7,442 bases of DNA from an uncultured Clostridia bacterium (GCA_945867255.1 CAMBHV010000057.1:1-7442); one strand, 5' to 3'. Shown: positions 1-4,881, numbered from the stretch's first letter. The notes: generated by a model not told the origin, from the sequence alone. Program-made: numbers and translations.

Positions 1-169
1 GTTTTGGCGGCTGCGGCAGATATACTGGCGCTGTGCCGGCAACCGGCCCCCATGCACCGGCGCCATACAGAGCCTGCCCATATGAGGCCTGCGCTTGCAC
101 AACTGCACCACATACGGGGCAGAAATGCTCGCCTCCGCCAAGCTGCGCACCGCAGTGCGGGCAAAACAT
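1..169 (-). CDS. Zinc-ribbon protein, N-terminal part (runs off the window)
   Basis: An open minus-strand frame of 56 codons starts with ATG at 169-167 and runs off the left edge. The N-terminus is a compact zinc ribbon: C3-P-H-C6-G and C17-P-V-C20-G, the two CxxC knuckles of the short zinc-ribbon domains common at the start of Firmicute proteins. From about residue 24 the chain becomes rich in Ala, Gly, Pro, Tyr and Gln (low-complexity linker), as in proteins where the ribbon is tethered to a downstream membrane or other domain. That downstream part is outside the window, so function is unknown. The start is supported by a G-rich Shine-Dalgarno (AAAGGGGGG, 5 nt before the ATG on the minus strand) and by a near-perfect promoter about 70 bp upstream. 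It is divergent from the nfeD-like gene. The presence of the ribbon is solid; a role is not assignable. Confidence 0.8.
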   Translation of the reverse strand, partial: MFCPHCGAQLGGGEHFCPVCGAVVQAQASYGQALYGAGAWGPVAGTAPVYLPQPPK

Positions 170-191
170 AAAAGCCCCCCTTTGGGTTTTA

Positions 192-206
192 CCTGCCGCC
201 GGCAGG
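192..206. repeat. Short GC-rich palindrome in the zinc-ribbon leader
   Basis: The segment has perfect 7-base complementary arms (CCTGCCG and CGGCAGG) around one central base. It is best drawn as a 5-bp stem with a 5-nt loop. It lies in the leader of the minus-strand zinc-ribbon transcript, about 10 nt upstream of its Shine-Dalgarno. It could be an operator or an mRNA hairpin; chance is also possible in GC-rich DNA. Confidence 0.3.
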
Positions 207-208
207 CA

Positions 209-234
209 AACCAATACGATCTGTTTGATTGGTT
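209..234. promoter_or_regulatory. Inverted repeat at the predicted transcription start of the zinc-ribbon gene
   Basis: AACCAAT (209-215) and ATTGGTT (228-234) are perfect 7-bp inverted arms separated by 12 bp. The pair lies just downstream of the -10 box and spans the predicted start of transcription (about 230). This is a position typical of a repressor operator, or of a 5'-end hairpin in the RNA. The partner protein is unknown. Confidence 0.35.
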
Positions 235-236
235 CC

Positions 237-265
237 ATTATACTGTATACAGCATTGGCTTTCAA
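237..265 (-). promoter_or_regulatory. Sigma-A-type promoter of the zinc-ribbon gene
   Basis: On the minus strand the sequence reads TTGAAA (265-260), a 17-bp spacer, then a perfect TATAAT (242-237). Transcription should start near 230, giving a leader of about 60 nt before the zinc-ribbon ATG. The spacer contains the perfect 10-bp palindrome CTGTATACAG (243-252). Confidence 0.8.
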
Positions 266-291
266 GGTAAAGAATCGTTCTCTGATACTTC

Positions 292-429
292 TTGCAATTT
301 GAAGCACAGCCTTATATTTTTCGCGCGAACGCGCGCCGCTTTGCCCGAATGCGCCCGGCTTAGCGCGGAAGATGCCATTCTAAAAATTTCGCTTTTTACG
401 CCAAAACAGGGTAAAACCGCCTGTTTTTT
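292..429 (+). ncRNA. Candidate small structured RNA with its own terminator (tentative)
   Basis: The stretch between the two divergent promoters has no credible gene. On the plus strand a weak promoter-like pair is visible: TTGCAA (292-297), 17 bp, TATTTT (315-320). It is followed by a GC-rich foldable segment: 330-334 pairs with 363-367 and 335-338 with 356-359, with a 3-nt bulge. The terminator-like hairpin at 403-429 closes the stretch. The predicted transcript would be about 100 nt and lacks a ribosome-binding site with a credible reading frame. The promoter is poor, so this could equally be an untranscribed spacer whose hairpin only insulates the nfeD-like promoter. Confidence 0.25.
403..429 (+). 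terminator. Intrinsic-terminator-like hairpin upstream of the nfeD-like promoter
   Basis: AAAACAGG (403-410) pairs perfectly with CCTGTTTT (420-427) around a 9-nt loop, and the downstream side is a run of six T (424-429). The GC content of the stem is modest. No recognised plus-strand gene lies upstream, so its substrate would be a small RNA or read-through antisense transcription entering the nfeD-like unit. Confidence 0.55.
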
Positions 430-433
430 CCCT

Positions 434-462
434 TTGTGCTTTCCCGGTGTTTCTGATACAAT
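434..462 (+). promoter_or_regulatory. Promoter of the nfeD-like / SPFH operon
   Basis: TTGTGC (434-439), a 17-bp spacer and TACAAT (457-462, five of six consensus bases) lie 48 bp upstream of the nfeD-like ATG. The expected start is near 469, giving a leader of about 40 nt ending in the Shine-Dalgarno AGGAAGGGAG (497-506). Confidence 0.6.
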
Positions 463-510
463 ACCCATAAGGCAATCGCGAGACGCCACCTAAGAAAGGA
501 AGGGAGCCTC

Positions 511-960
511 ATGTCAATCTCTGTTGCCAGCATCGTCTGGCTGATCCTGCTTATTGTATTCATCATAGCAGAAGCCTCCACTGCCACGCTTGTTTCTATC
601 TGGTTTTGCGCGGGCGCGGCCGTGGCGCTGATCGTCAGCGCCTTTGTGCCCAGCGTACTGGCGCAAACGGCCGTGTTCCTGGTGGTGAGCCTGTTGTGCC
701 TCGTCCTGATGCGCCCACTGATCCGCAAAAAAGACGCAAAAGCTCTTGTGCCTACCAACGCGGACCGTAATGTAGGCCAGCTCGCCGAGGTAATTGTCGC
801 CGTAGAACCCGGGCGCCCCGGGCGGGCACGTCTTTCCGGTGTGGATTGGGCCGCGCGCTGCGACACGCCGCTGGCCGTGGGCCAGCTTGCCAGGGTGGCC
901 CAGGTGGATGGCACCACCCTTGTGCTTCAGCCGGCCGGCGAGGGCACACAAGCCGTGTAA
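511..960 (+). CDS. NfeD-like membrane protein (short form)
   Basis: A 149-residue protein of the short NfeD family. Hydrophobic segments at about residues 7-25, 28-48 and 50-70 predict three membrane helices. Then comes a basic turn (R71-K74) and a C-terminal beta-rich OB-fold domain at about 88-142. The OB fold shows the family pattern: G89 and the A-x-V strand, the G-R-P-G turn (101-104), G110-V-D-W113, then V123-G124-Q and V132-D-G134. Short NfeD proteins are known to be encoded next to, and to bind, SPFH/stomatin-like proteins. The next gene is exactly that, 69 bp downstream in the same direction, so a joint membrane-microdomain or envelope-stress role is inferred. No serine-protease domain is present, unlike long NfeD forms. 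The start is fixed by a good Shine-Dalgarno at 497-506 and by the first helix beginning directly afterwards. Confidence 0.85.
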   Translation: MSISVASIVWLILLIVFIIAEASTATLVSIWFCAGAAVALIVSAFVPSVLAQTAVFLVVSLLCLVLMRPLIRKKDAKALVPTNADRNVGQLAEVIVAVEPGRPGRARLSGVDWAARCDTPLAVGQLARVAQVDGTTLVLQPAGEGTQAV

Positions 961-985
961 ACGCCGGCAGCGTCTCTTTGTTTTT

Positions 986-1001
986 ATAAAACGTATTTTA
1001 T
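986..1001. repeat. AT-rich inverted repeat between the nfeD-like and SPFH genes
   Basis: ATAAAA (986-991) and TTTTAT (996-1001) form 6-bp inverted arms around CGTA. They sit in a strongly AT-rich linker (about 980-1016) between two GC-rich genes. It could be a weak processing or binding site, or simply an unstructured leader that keeps the strong GGAGG at 1018-1022 accessible. No convincing second promoter is seen. Confidence 0.3.
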
Positions 1002-1029
1002 TAATAAATAATTACTTGGAGGAATTTAT

Positions 1030-1926
1030 ATGCCATTCTTGATCGTATTATTGGTTCTTCTGGCCCTTGTGCTGATCATTCTAATCTCCAACATTGCCAT
1101 CGTGCCACAGGCCTATGTATATGTGCTGGAGCGCATGGGCGTGTATTACGGCACCTGGGCAGCAGGCTTTCACATGAAGGTGCCTTTTGTAGACCGTGTG
1201 GCAAAAAAGGTTTCGCTGAAAGAACAGGTAGTAGATTTCAAACCGCAGCCTGTAATCACGCGCGATAACGTTACCATGCAGATCGACACCGTGGTGTTCT
1301 TCCAGATCACCGATGCCAAGCTGTTCACTTATGGTGTAGAGCGCCCGCTTTCCGCCATTGAAAACCTCACCGCTACCACGTTGCGCAACATCATCGGCGA
1401 AATGGAGCTGGACCACACCCTGACCAGCCGTGACATTATCAACGCCAAGATCACCGCTATCCTGGATGAAGCTACGGATAAGTGGGGCATCAAGGTGAAC
1501 CGCGTAGAAGTAAAGAATATTATCCCGCCGCGCGATATTCAGGAAGCCATGGAAAAGCAGATGCGCGCTGAACGTGAACGCCGTGAAAGCATTCTGCGCG
1601 CCGAAGGTGAAAAGCGCAGCGCCATCCTGGTGGCTGAGGGCGAAAAAGAGTCCACCATTCTGCGCGCCGATGCTGTGCGTGAACAGCGCATCCGCGAAGC
1701 ACAGGGTGAAGCGCAGGCCATCATGGAAGTACAGCGTGCTCTGGCCGATTCCATCAAGCTGTTGAATGAAGCCGCGCCCACACAGCAGGTGTTGACGCTG
1801 AAAAGCTTCGAAGCGCTGGAAAAAGTTGCAGATGGCAAGGCTACCAAGCTGATCGTACCCAGCAACATGCAAAACCTTGCTGCCACGCTGGCCAGTGCCA
1901 AGGAATTCATCACCGAAGCAAAATAA
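1030..1926 (+). CDS. SPFH/stomatin-like (band 7) membrane protein, QmcA type
   Basis: A 298-residue stomatin/prohibitin-family protein, close to the usual length for bacterial QmcA/YbbK-type members. Residues 2-24 form one hydrophobic N-terminal membrane segment. The SPFH domain follows at about 24-180, recognised by V25-P26-Q27-A-Y, the G-V-Y-Y-G and P-F-V-D-R turns, and R78-D79-N80-V-x-M-Q-I-D. Further SPFH marks are I110-E111-N-L-x-A-T-T-L-R-N-I-I-G and the I165-P166-P167 boundary. From 170 to about 245 is a charged, Ala/Glu/Arg-rich segment with repeated A-E-G-E-K units (191-195, 202-206), typical of the coiled coil that drives oligomerisation. Such proteins form large membrane rings or caps that organise microdomains or control membrane proteases. 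The pairing with the upstream NfeD-like gene supports this. Translation starts at ATG 1030 behind GGAGG (1018-1022). The exact client is unknown. Confidence 0.92.
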   Translation: MPFLIVLLVLLALVLIILISNIAIVPQAYVYVLERMGVYYGTWAAGFHMKVPFVDRVAKKVSLKEQVVDFKPQPVITRDNVTMQIDTVVFFQITDAKLFTYGVERPLSAIENLTATTLRNIIGEMELDHTLTSRDIINAKITAILDEATDKWGIKVNRVEVKNIIPPRDIQEAMEKQMRAERERRESILRAEGEKRSAILVAEGEKESTILRADAVREQRIREAQGEAQAIMEVQRALADSIKLLNEAAPTQQVLTLKSFEALEKVADGKATKLIVPSNMQNLAATLASAKEFITEAK

Positions 1927-1954
1927 GCCTGCCATTCCCTTTCTTTCCGAACAC

Positions 1955-1994
1955 AAACCCCCTGAGCCTGTTTCAAAAAGGCTCAGGGGGTTTT
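1955..1994. terminator. Strong terminator after the SPFH gene, possibly bidirectional
   Basis: CCCCCTGAGCC (1958-1968) pairs perfectly over 11 bp with GGCTCAGGGGG (1980-1990), with an 11-nt loop. Flanking AAA/TTTT extend the stem and give the plus-strand U tract (1991-1994). The convergent lipid-kinase gene stops at 1999. Read on the minus strand the same stem is followed by TTTGTGTT, so it probably ends both transcripts. Confidence 0.85.
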
Positions 1995-1998
1995 ATGC

Positions 1999-2910
1999 TT
2001 AATCCGTTATATTGCTATTTTCCGGGGCACCCAATAGCCGCAAGGCCCCGGGCAAAACGCTCAATTCTGCAATACGTGTTTGTCCGCCATATTCACCGTC
2101 CAATGTCCACGGCACGGGCTCGTCAAATGAAACCCGCAATTGCTTTGCACGAAAGAAATGCAGATGCTCCCCATCAAATTCCTGAAGCACCAACTTCCCG
2201 GCCAGTGTATTCAGTTCGCCCAGAGTGCGGGGTGCACGAACCAACATCACCTCAAATTGCCCATCATCCAGCCGTACCTCATCTGCATGAGGAAAACCGA
2301 AGCCACCCACAGAGCGCGTATTGGTAAAAGAACCATACCAGAAATCGTCCTCTATGCATACACCATCAGCCTCCACGCGGGCATGCCAGCTTTGAAACAG
2401 GTTCAGGCGTTTTACCCCTTCCAGGATATAAGCCATGTGCCCCAACAGGTTTTTTGCCTGCCGCGGAGTAGAATAGGAAACATCCGTAAACATACCAAAT
2501 GCAGCCACATAGCAAAATCTGCGTTCACAAAACAAGCCCAGATCCATCCGGTTTTCCCTAAAGGCCGCCATGCGCCGGCAGGTAAGCACGGCATCTTCAC
2601 TCAACCCCGCCGAGGCAGCAAAATCATTCGTGGAGCCGGCCGGCAGATATCCCACTGGCCTATTCAGCCCGGCCTCAGCCAACGCGTTCACGGTGTGGTG
2701 CAGTGTGCCATCGCCGCCCGCACAAAGCACCGCGGCATATTTACCGCCACTTTGCTTTACAAGTTCCTGCGCATCACGCTGGGTTCCCACGGGGCACACC
2801 GTAATATCCACCCCGTTTTCATACAAAGTCTTCAGCACAACATCCAGCTTTGCGGCAATACCATTTTTCCCCGCCTGCGTGTTGTAAATGAATAAAACCG
2901 GTACTCCTAT
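1999..2910 (-). CDS. Diacylglycerol/lipid kinase family protein (YegS/DagK-like), probable ATA start
   Basis: A 303-residue protein of the diacylglycerol-kinase catalytic-domain family (DagK/YegS/BmrU), which phosphorylates lipids such as diacylglycerol with ATP at the membrane surface. Counting from the proposed start, the opening strand V5-L6-F7-I8-Y9-N10 and A13-G14-K15 match the usual N-terminus. The nucleotide-binding signature G65-G66-D67-G68-T69 is intact. The substrate-binding stretch is P90-A-G-S-T-N95-D96-F-A. The C-terminal beta domain has D216-G217-Q-F-E-V and L270-D271-G272-E273. No ATG exists before the GGDGT motif. An in-frame GTG at 2985-2983 lies only about 10 nt from the predicted transcript start and has no Shine-Dalgarno. 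In contrast ATA (2910-2908) follows AAGGGAGG with 8-nt spacing, exactly where the family's N-terminus should begin, so I chose ATA. The longer form would add 25 non-conserved residues. Substrate is not predictable. Confidence 0.85.
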   Translation of the reverse strand: MGVPVLFIYNTQAGKNGIAAKLDVVLKTLYENGVDITVCPVGTQRDAQELVKQSGGKYAAVLCAGGDGTLHHTVNALAEAGLNRPVGYLPAGSTNDFAASAGLSEDAVLTCRRMAAFRENRMDLGLFCERRFCYVAAFGMFTDVSYSTPRQAKNLLGHMAYILEGVKRLNLFQSWHARVEADGVCIEDDFWYGSFTNTRSVGGFGFPHADEVRLDDGQFEVMLVRAPRTLGELNTLAGKLVLQEFDGEHLHFFRAKQLRVSFDEPVPWTLDGEYGGQTRIAELSVLPGALRLLGAPENSNITD

Positions 2911-2929
2911 GGCCGGTACCTCCCTTCTT
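2911..2929 (-). promoter_or_regulatory. Shine-Dalgarno that decides the ATA start of the lipid-kinase gene
   Basis: On the minus strand AAGAAGGGAGGT (2928-2917) is followed by eight bases (2918-2911) and then ATA at 2910-2908. It is the only good ribosome-binding site in the leader. The region can fold into small alternative hairpins: GGTAC with GTACC, or ACCGG with CCGGT, each with an 11-nt loop that contains the ATA codon. A GTACCGG direct repeat (2919-2913 and 2904-2898) flanks the start. Confidence 0.65.
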
Positions 2930-3000
2930 ACCTGCAGCCGTGCCCAATATTCACACGTAAAGTAATGCTGATACTCTCTGCACACGGTAATATGTTATTT

Positions 3001-3029
3001 ACTATACTTCCGGCCTGAGGGCCTGTCAA
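3001..3029 (-). promoter_or_regulatory. Promoter of the lipid-kinase gene
   Basis: On the minus strand there is a perfect TTGACA (3029-3024), a 17-bp spacer and TATAGT (3006-3001, five of six consensus bases). The start should fall near 2994, giving a leader of about 84 nt to the ATA codon. The promoter points away from the purine-permease promoter at 3107-3136. Confidence 0.8.
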
Positions 3030-3106
3030 TCCACCATGGGCGGACACTTTGCTTTCTTGGCTGGTTTCCGGCGGCAAACGACAGCAATTTTCGTCAAAAT
3101 CACAGC

Positions 3107-3136
3107 TTGTCAAACGTTTTTTCCCGGCGCTATAAT
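3107..3136 (+). promoter_or_regulatory. Promoter of the riboswitch/purine-permease transcript
   Basis: TTGTCA (3107-3112, five of six consensus bases), an 18-bp spacer and a perfect TATAAT (3131-3136). The start is expected near 3143, about 50 nt before the riboswitch-like aptamer and 270 nt before the permease ATG. A TTCAC/GTGAA inverted repeat (3161-3165 and 3174-3178) lies early in the transcript. Confidence 0.8.
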
Positions 3137-3191
3137 ATAGATTGTTCTTTTGCGGCACTTTTCACTAGATATTGTGAATATTTTGATATTT

Positions 3192-3258
3192 CGCCCAATA
3201 TATCGCCGGCAGGATGGGCCGGCAGTTTCTAGCGGACACCCCTGCCCGGCTATTGGCG
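3192..3258 (+). promoter_or_regulatory. Divergent purine-riboswitch-like aptamer upstream of the purine permease
   Basis: The leader can be folded into the purine-riboswitch three-way junction. P1 pairs 3195-3200 with 3251-3256, plus 3192-3193 with 3257-3258 around a bulged C3194. P2 is GCCGGC (3205-3210) with GCCGGC (3218-3223), closed by a 7-nt loop AGGATGG (3211-3217) that keeps the conserved UGG. J2/3 is AGTTTCTA (3224-3231), matching the conserved core. P3 pairs 3233-3235 with 3246-3248 and 3237-3238 with 3243-3244, around an A·C mismatch. C3250, followed by TAT, corresponds to the specificity base C74 of guanine-type aptamers, which contacts the ligand. Differences from the xpt-type consensus: L3 is only CCCC instead of about seven bases, though it can still pair with the GG of L2. 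J1/2 and the P2-J2/3 joint are each one base shorter. The usual A73 is G, and C53 is G. The location before an AzgA/PbuG-type permease is the classic one. Ligand: guanine/hypoxanthine most likely, but another purine is possible. Confidence 0.7.
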
Positions 3259-3267
3259 GCAAACCTT

Positions 3268-3296
3268 CATGCTTTCCCGCATTTTGTGCGGGCATG
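3268..3296 (+). repeat. Leader hairpin between aptamer and terminator
   Basis: CCCGCA (3276-3281) pairs with TGCGGG (3287-3292) around TTTTG, and flanking CATGC (3268-3272) can pair with GCATG (3292-3296). It spaces the aptamer from the terminator and would bring the two antiterminator strands (3241-3249 and 3307-3315) together. Confidence 0.55.
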
Positions 3297-3305
3297 TTTG
3301 TGTTT

Positions 3306-3351
3306 CCCGGGCAGGCCTGTTTGAACGGGCATGTGCCCGGGTTTTTCTTTT
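3306..3351 (+). terminator. Riboswitch expression platform: intrinsic terminator with competing antiterminator
   Basis: CCCGGGCA (3306-3313) pairs with TGCCCGGG (3334-3341), with an inner helix GCCTGTT (3315-3321) / AACGGGC (3324-3330). The hairpin is followed by TTTTTCTTTT (3342-3351), a textbook intrinsic terminator 70 nt upstream of the permease ATG. Its 5' arm CCGGGCAGG (3307-3315) is also a perfect 9-base complement of CCTGCCCGG (3241-3249) in the P3 part of the aptamer. The two states are mutually exclusive. Ligand-bound aptamer should free the terminator and stop transcription; unbound RNA should form the antiterminator and express the permease. Confidence 0.8.
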
Positions 3352-3353
3352 GC

Positions 3354-3376
3354 CAAAGCGGGAACGTCCCGTTTTG
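3354..3376 (+). repeat. Second leader hairpin before the permease ribosome-binding site
   Basis: CAAAGCGGGA (3354-3363) pairs with TCCCGTTTTG (3367-3376) over 10 bp, including one G·U pair, with a 3-nt ACG loop. No U tract follows, so it is not a typical terminator. It may protect the 5' end of the mRNA or keep the downstream AGGAGGAG (3400-3407) unpaired. Confidence 0.5.
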
Positions 3377-3412
3377 AATATGTTGTGTATCTTTTTGTGA
3401 GGAGGAGACACC

Positions 3413-4783
3413 ATGGAGAAATTCTTTCATCTGAAAGAAAATGGTACCACCGTGAAGACGGAAGTCCTCGCCGGTATCACCACTTTCCTTGCGATGGCGT
3501 ATATTCTTGCCGTAAACCCCAACATGCTGGGTGCGGCCGGCATGAACAGCCAGGGCGTGTTCATGGCCACTGCGCTGAGCGCTGCCATCGCTACCATCAT
3601 TATGGCCTTGCTCGCCAACTATCCCATCGCGTTGGCATCCGGTATGGGCCTGAACGCCTACTTTGCATACACCATCTGCCTGGGTGAGATGGGCGACAAC
3701 CCCAATGCATGGCAGATCGCACTGACCGCCATTCTGGTGGAAGGCTTCATCTTCATCATTCTGTCCGCGTTCAAATTCCGCGAGACACTGGTGAACTGCA
3801 TTCCTGAAAACCTGAAATATGGCATCACCACCGGCATTGGCCTGTTCATCACCTTCATTGGCCTGCAGAACGCCGGCATTGCTGCTGCCGATGCCTCTAC
3901 GCGCGTAGCGCTGGGCGACATCGCCACGCCGCAGGTGGCACTGGCCCTGATTGGCGTTGTGATCATCGGCGCCATGCTGTACTTTGGCGTGAAAGGCGCC
4001 ATCCTGTGGGGCATTCTGGTTACCTGGGTGCTGGGCATCATTGCCGAGCTGGCCGGCTGGTATGTTGTGGACGTGGAAGCCGGTGTGTATTCTGTAATTC
4101 CTCAGATCACAAGCGCAGCCGATTTCCTGCCGAACTTTGCCTCTTTGGGCGATACCGCTTTCAAGTTTGATTTCACCTATATGTTCTCCAATGCAGCCGA
4201 GTTTGCCGTAATTGTGTTCGCGTTCCTGTTTGTGGATCTGTTTGACACCGTGGGCACTCTGATTGGTGTGGCCGCAAAGGGCAACATGCTGGATAAAGAT
4301 GGCAAGCTGCCCCGCGTAGGCAAAGCTCTGATGTCGGACGCCATCGGCACCGTAGCTGGTGCTTGCCTTGGTACTTCCACCGTTACCAGCTACGTGGAAA
4401 GCTCTGCCGGCGTGGCCGAGGGCGGCCGTACCGGCCTTACCAGCCTTACCACCGCAATTCTGTTCCTGTTGGCCATGTTCCTGTGGCCCATCTTCGGTGC
4501 CATCCCCAGCTTTGCCACTGCACCTGCTCTGATCATTGTGGGTATGTTCATGATGACCAGCGTGCTGAAGGTGAAATTTGAGGGTGACATGGCCGATGTG
4601 CTGGGTGCTTTTGTGGCTATCATTATGATGCCCTTCACCTATTCCATTGCCAACGGCATCATGTTCGGTGTGCTGACGTGGATGATCCTGCGCATTGTGC
4701 GCGGCAAGATCCGCGACATTCACCCCGTAATGTGGATCGTGTTTGCACTGTTTGTGATCCGCATCATCACGCTTGTTGCATAA
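3413..4783 (+). CDS. Purine (guanine/hypoxanthine/adenine) permease, NCS2 AzgA/PbuG family
   Basis: A 456-residue polytopic membrane transporter, within the usual length of AzgA/PbuG/PbuO-type permeases that import purine nucleobases by proton symport. The N-terminus (F5-H-L-K-E-N, then T16-E-V-L-A-G-I-T-T-F-L-A-M-A-Y) is characteristic of the AzgA branch. Other family marks are N35-P36, G77-M-G-L-N81-A-Y-F-A-Y, the F273-V-D-L-F-D-T-V-G-T stretch and D309-A-I-G-T. The signature G320-T-S-T-V-T-S-Y-V-E-S-S-A-G (320-333) lies near the substrate site. Many hydrophobic helices fill the rest, consistent with a 12-14 helix fold. ATG 3413 follows a strong AGGAGGAG (3400-3407). The gene is preceded by the riboswitch-like leader and terminator, so it is probably repressed when intracellular purine is high. 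It is monocistronic, with its own downstream terminator. Substrate preference among purines cannot be settled from sequence alone. Confidence 0.93.
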   Translation: MEKFFHLKENGTTVKTEVLAGITTFLAMAYILAVNPNMLGAAGMNSQGVFMATALSAAIATIIMALLANYPIALASGMGLNAYFAYTICLGEMGDNPNAWQIALTAILVEGFIFIILSAFKFRETLVNCIPENLKYGITTGIGLFITFIGLQNAGIAAADASTRVALGDIATPQVALALIGVVIIGAMLYFGVKGAILWGILVTWVLGIIAELAGWYVVDVEAGVYSVIPQITSAADFLPNFASLGDTAFKFDFTYMFSNAAEFAVIVFAFLFVDLFDTVGTLIGVAAKGNMLDKDGKLPRVGKALMSDAIGTVAGACLGTSTVTSYVESSAGVAEGGRTGLTSLTTAILFLLAMFLWPIFGAIPSFATAPALIIVGMFMMTSVLKVKFEGDMADVLGAFVAIIMMPFTYSIANGIMFGVLTWMILRIVRGKIRDIHPVMWIVFALFVIRIITLVA

Positions 4784-4796
4784 TTCTGCTTTGTAT

Positions 4797-4834
4797 AAAA
4801 GCCTCCTGTTTCTTGTTGGAACGGGAGGCTTTTT
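4797..4834 (+). terminator. Intrinsic terminator after the purine permease
   Basis: GCCTCCTGTT (4801-4810) pairs with AACGGGAGGC (4820-4829) over 10 bp, including one T·G pair, with a 9-nt loop. It is flanked by AAAA (4797-4800) and followed by TTTTT (4830-4834). It separates the permease from the two-component operon. Confidence 0.9.
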
Positions 4835-4867
4835 GTTTACCCCAAAAAAGGTAAATGTTTTCATGCG

Positions 4868-4881
4868 AAAGATAAATCTTT
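4868..4881. promoter_or_regulatory. Palindromic site upstream of the response-regulator promoter
   Basis: AAAGAT (4868-4873), AA, ATCTTT (4876-4881) is a perfect 6-bp inverted repeat. It occupies the -35 zone of the predicted extended -10 promoter. The position suits an activator or repressor site. OmpR-type regulators more often bind direct repeats, so autoregulation by the encoded regulator is only a possibility. Confidence 0.35.

Noticed and set aside
262..489. A 75-codon minus-strand open frame between the divergent promoters
   Set aside because: It runs antisense through the nfeD-like promoter and the terminator hairpin, overlaps the zinc-ribbon promoter, and has no recognisable domain.
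1081..1956. A 291-codon open frame on the minus strand opposite the SPFH gene
   Set aside because: It is antisense to a well-supported family member, has no ribosome-binding site of note, and its translation looks like a reverse-frame shadow. It also runs into the terminator.
2140..2895. A 251-codon plus-strand open frame opposite the lipid-kinase gene
   Set aside because: The opposite strand encodes intact kinase motifs (GGDGT, the GSTND stretch, LDGE). The plus-strand product has no domain pattern and no promoter.
2911..2985. The 25-residue N-terminal extension of the lipid kinase from GTG 2985
   Set aside because: The GTG lies about 10 nt after the predicted transcript start without a Shine-Dalgarno. 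The extension does not resemble the family N-terminus, and a strong Shine-Dalgarno lies inside it.
197..3213. The 10-mer CGCCGGCAGG at 197-206, 2573-2582 and 3204-3213, plus a 9-base copy at 962-970
   Set aside because: The copies are unrelated in context (leader palindrome, inside a gene, riboswitch P2) and reflect the general abundance of GCCGGC in this GC-rich DNA. I see no evidence of a repeat family.
3070..3264. Direct repeat GGCGGCAAAC at 3070-3079 and 3255-3264
   Set aside because: Only 10 bp, with no shared flanks. The second copy is explained by P1 of the aptamer. It is not enough to propose an insertion or operator pair.
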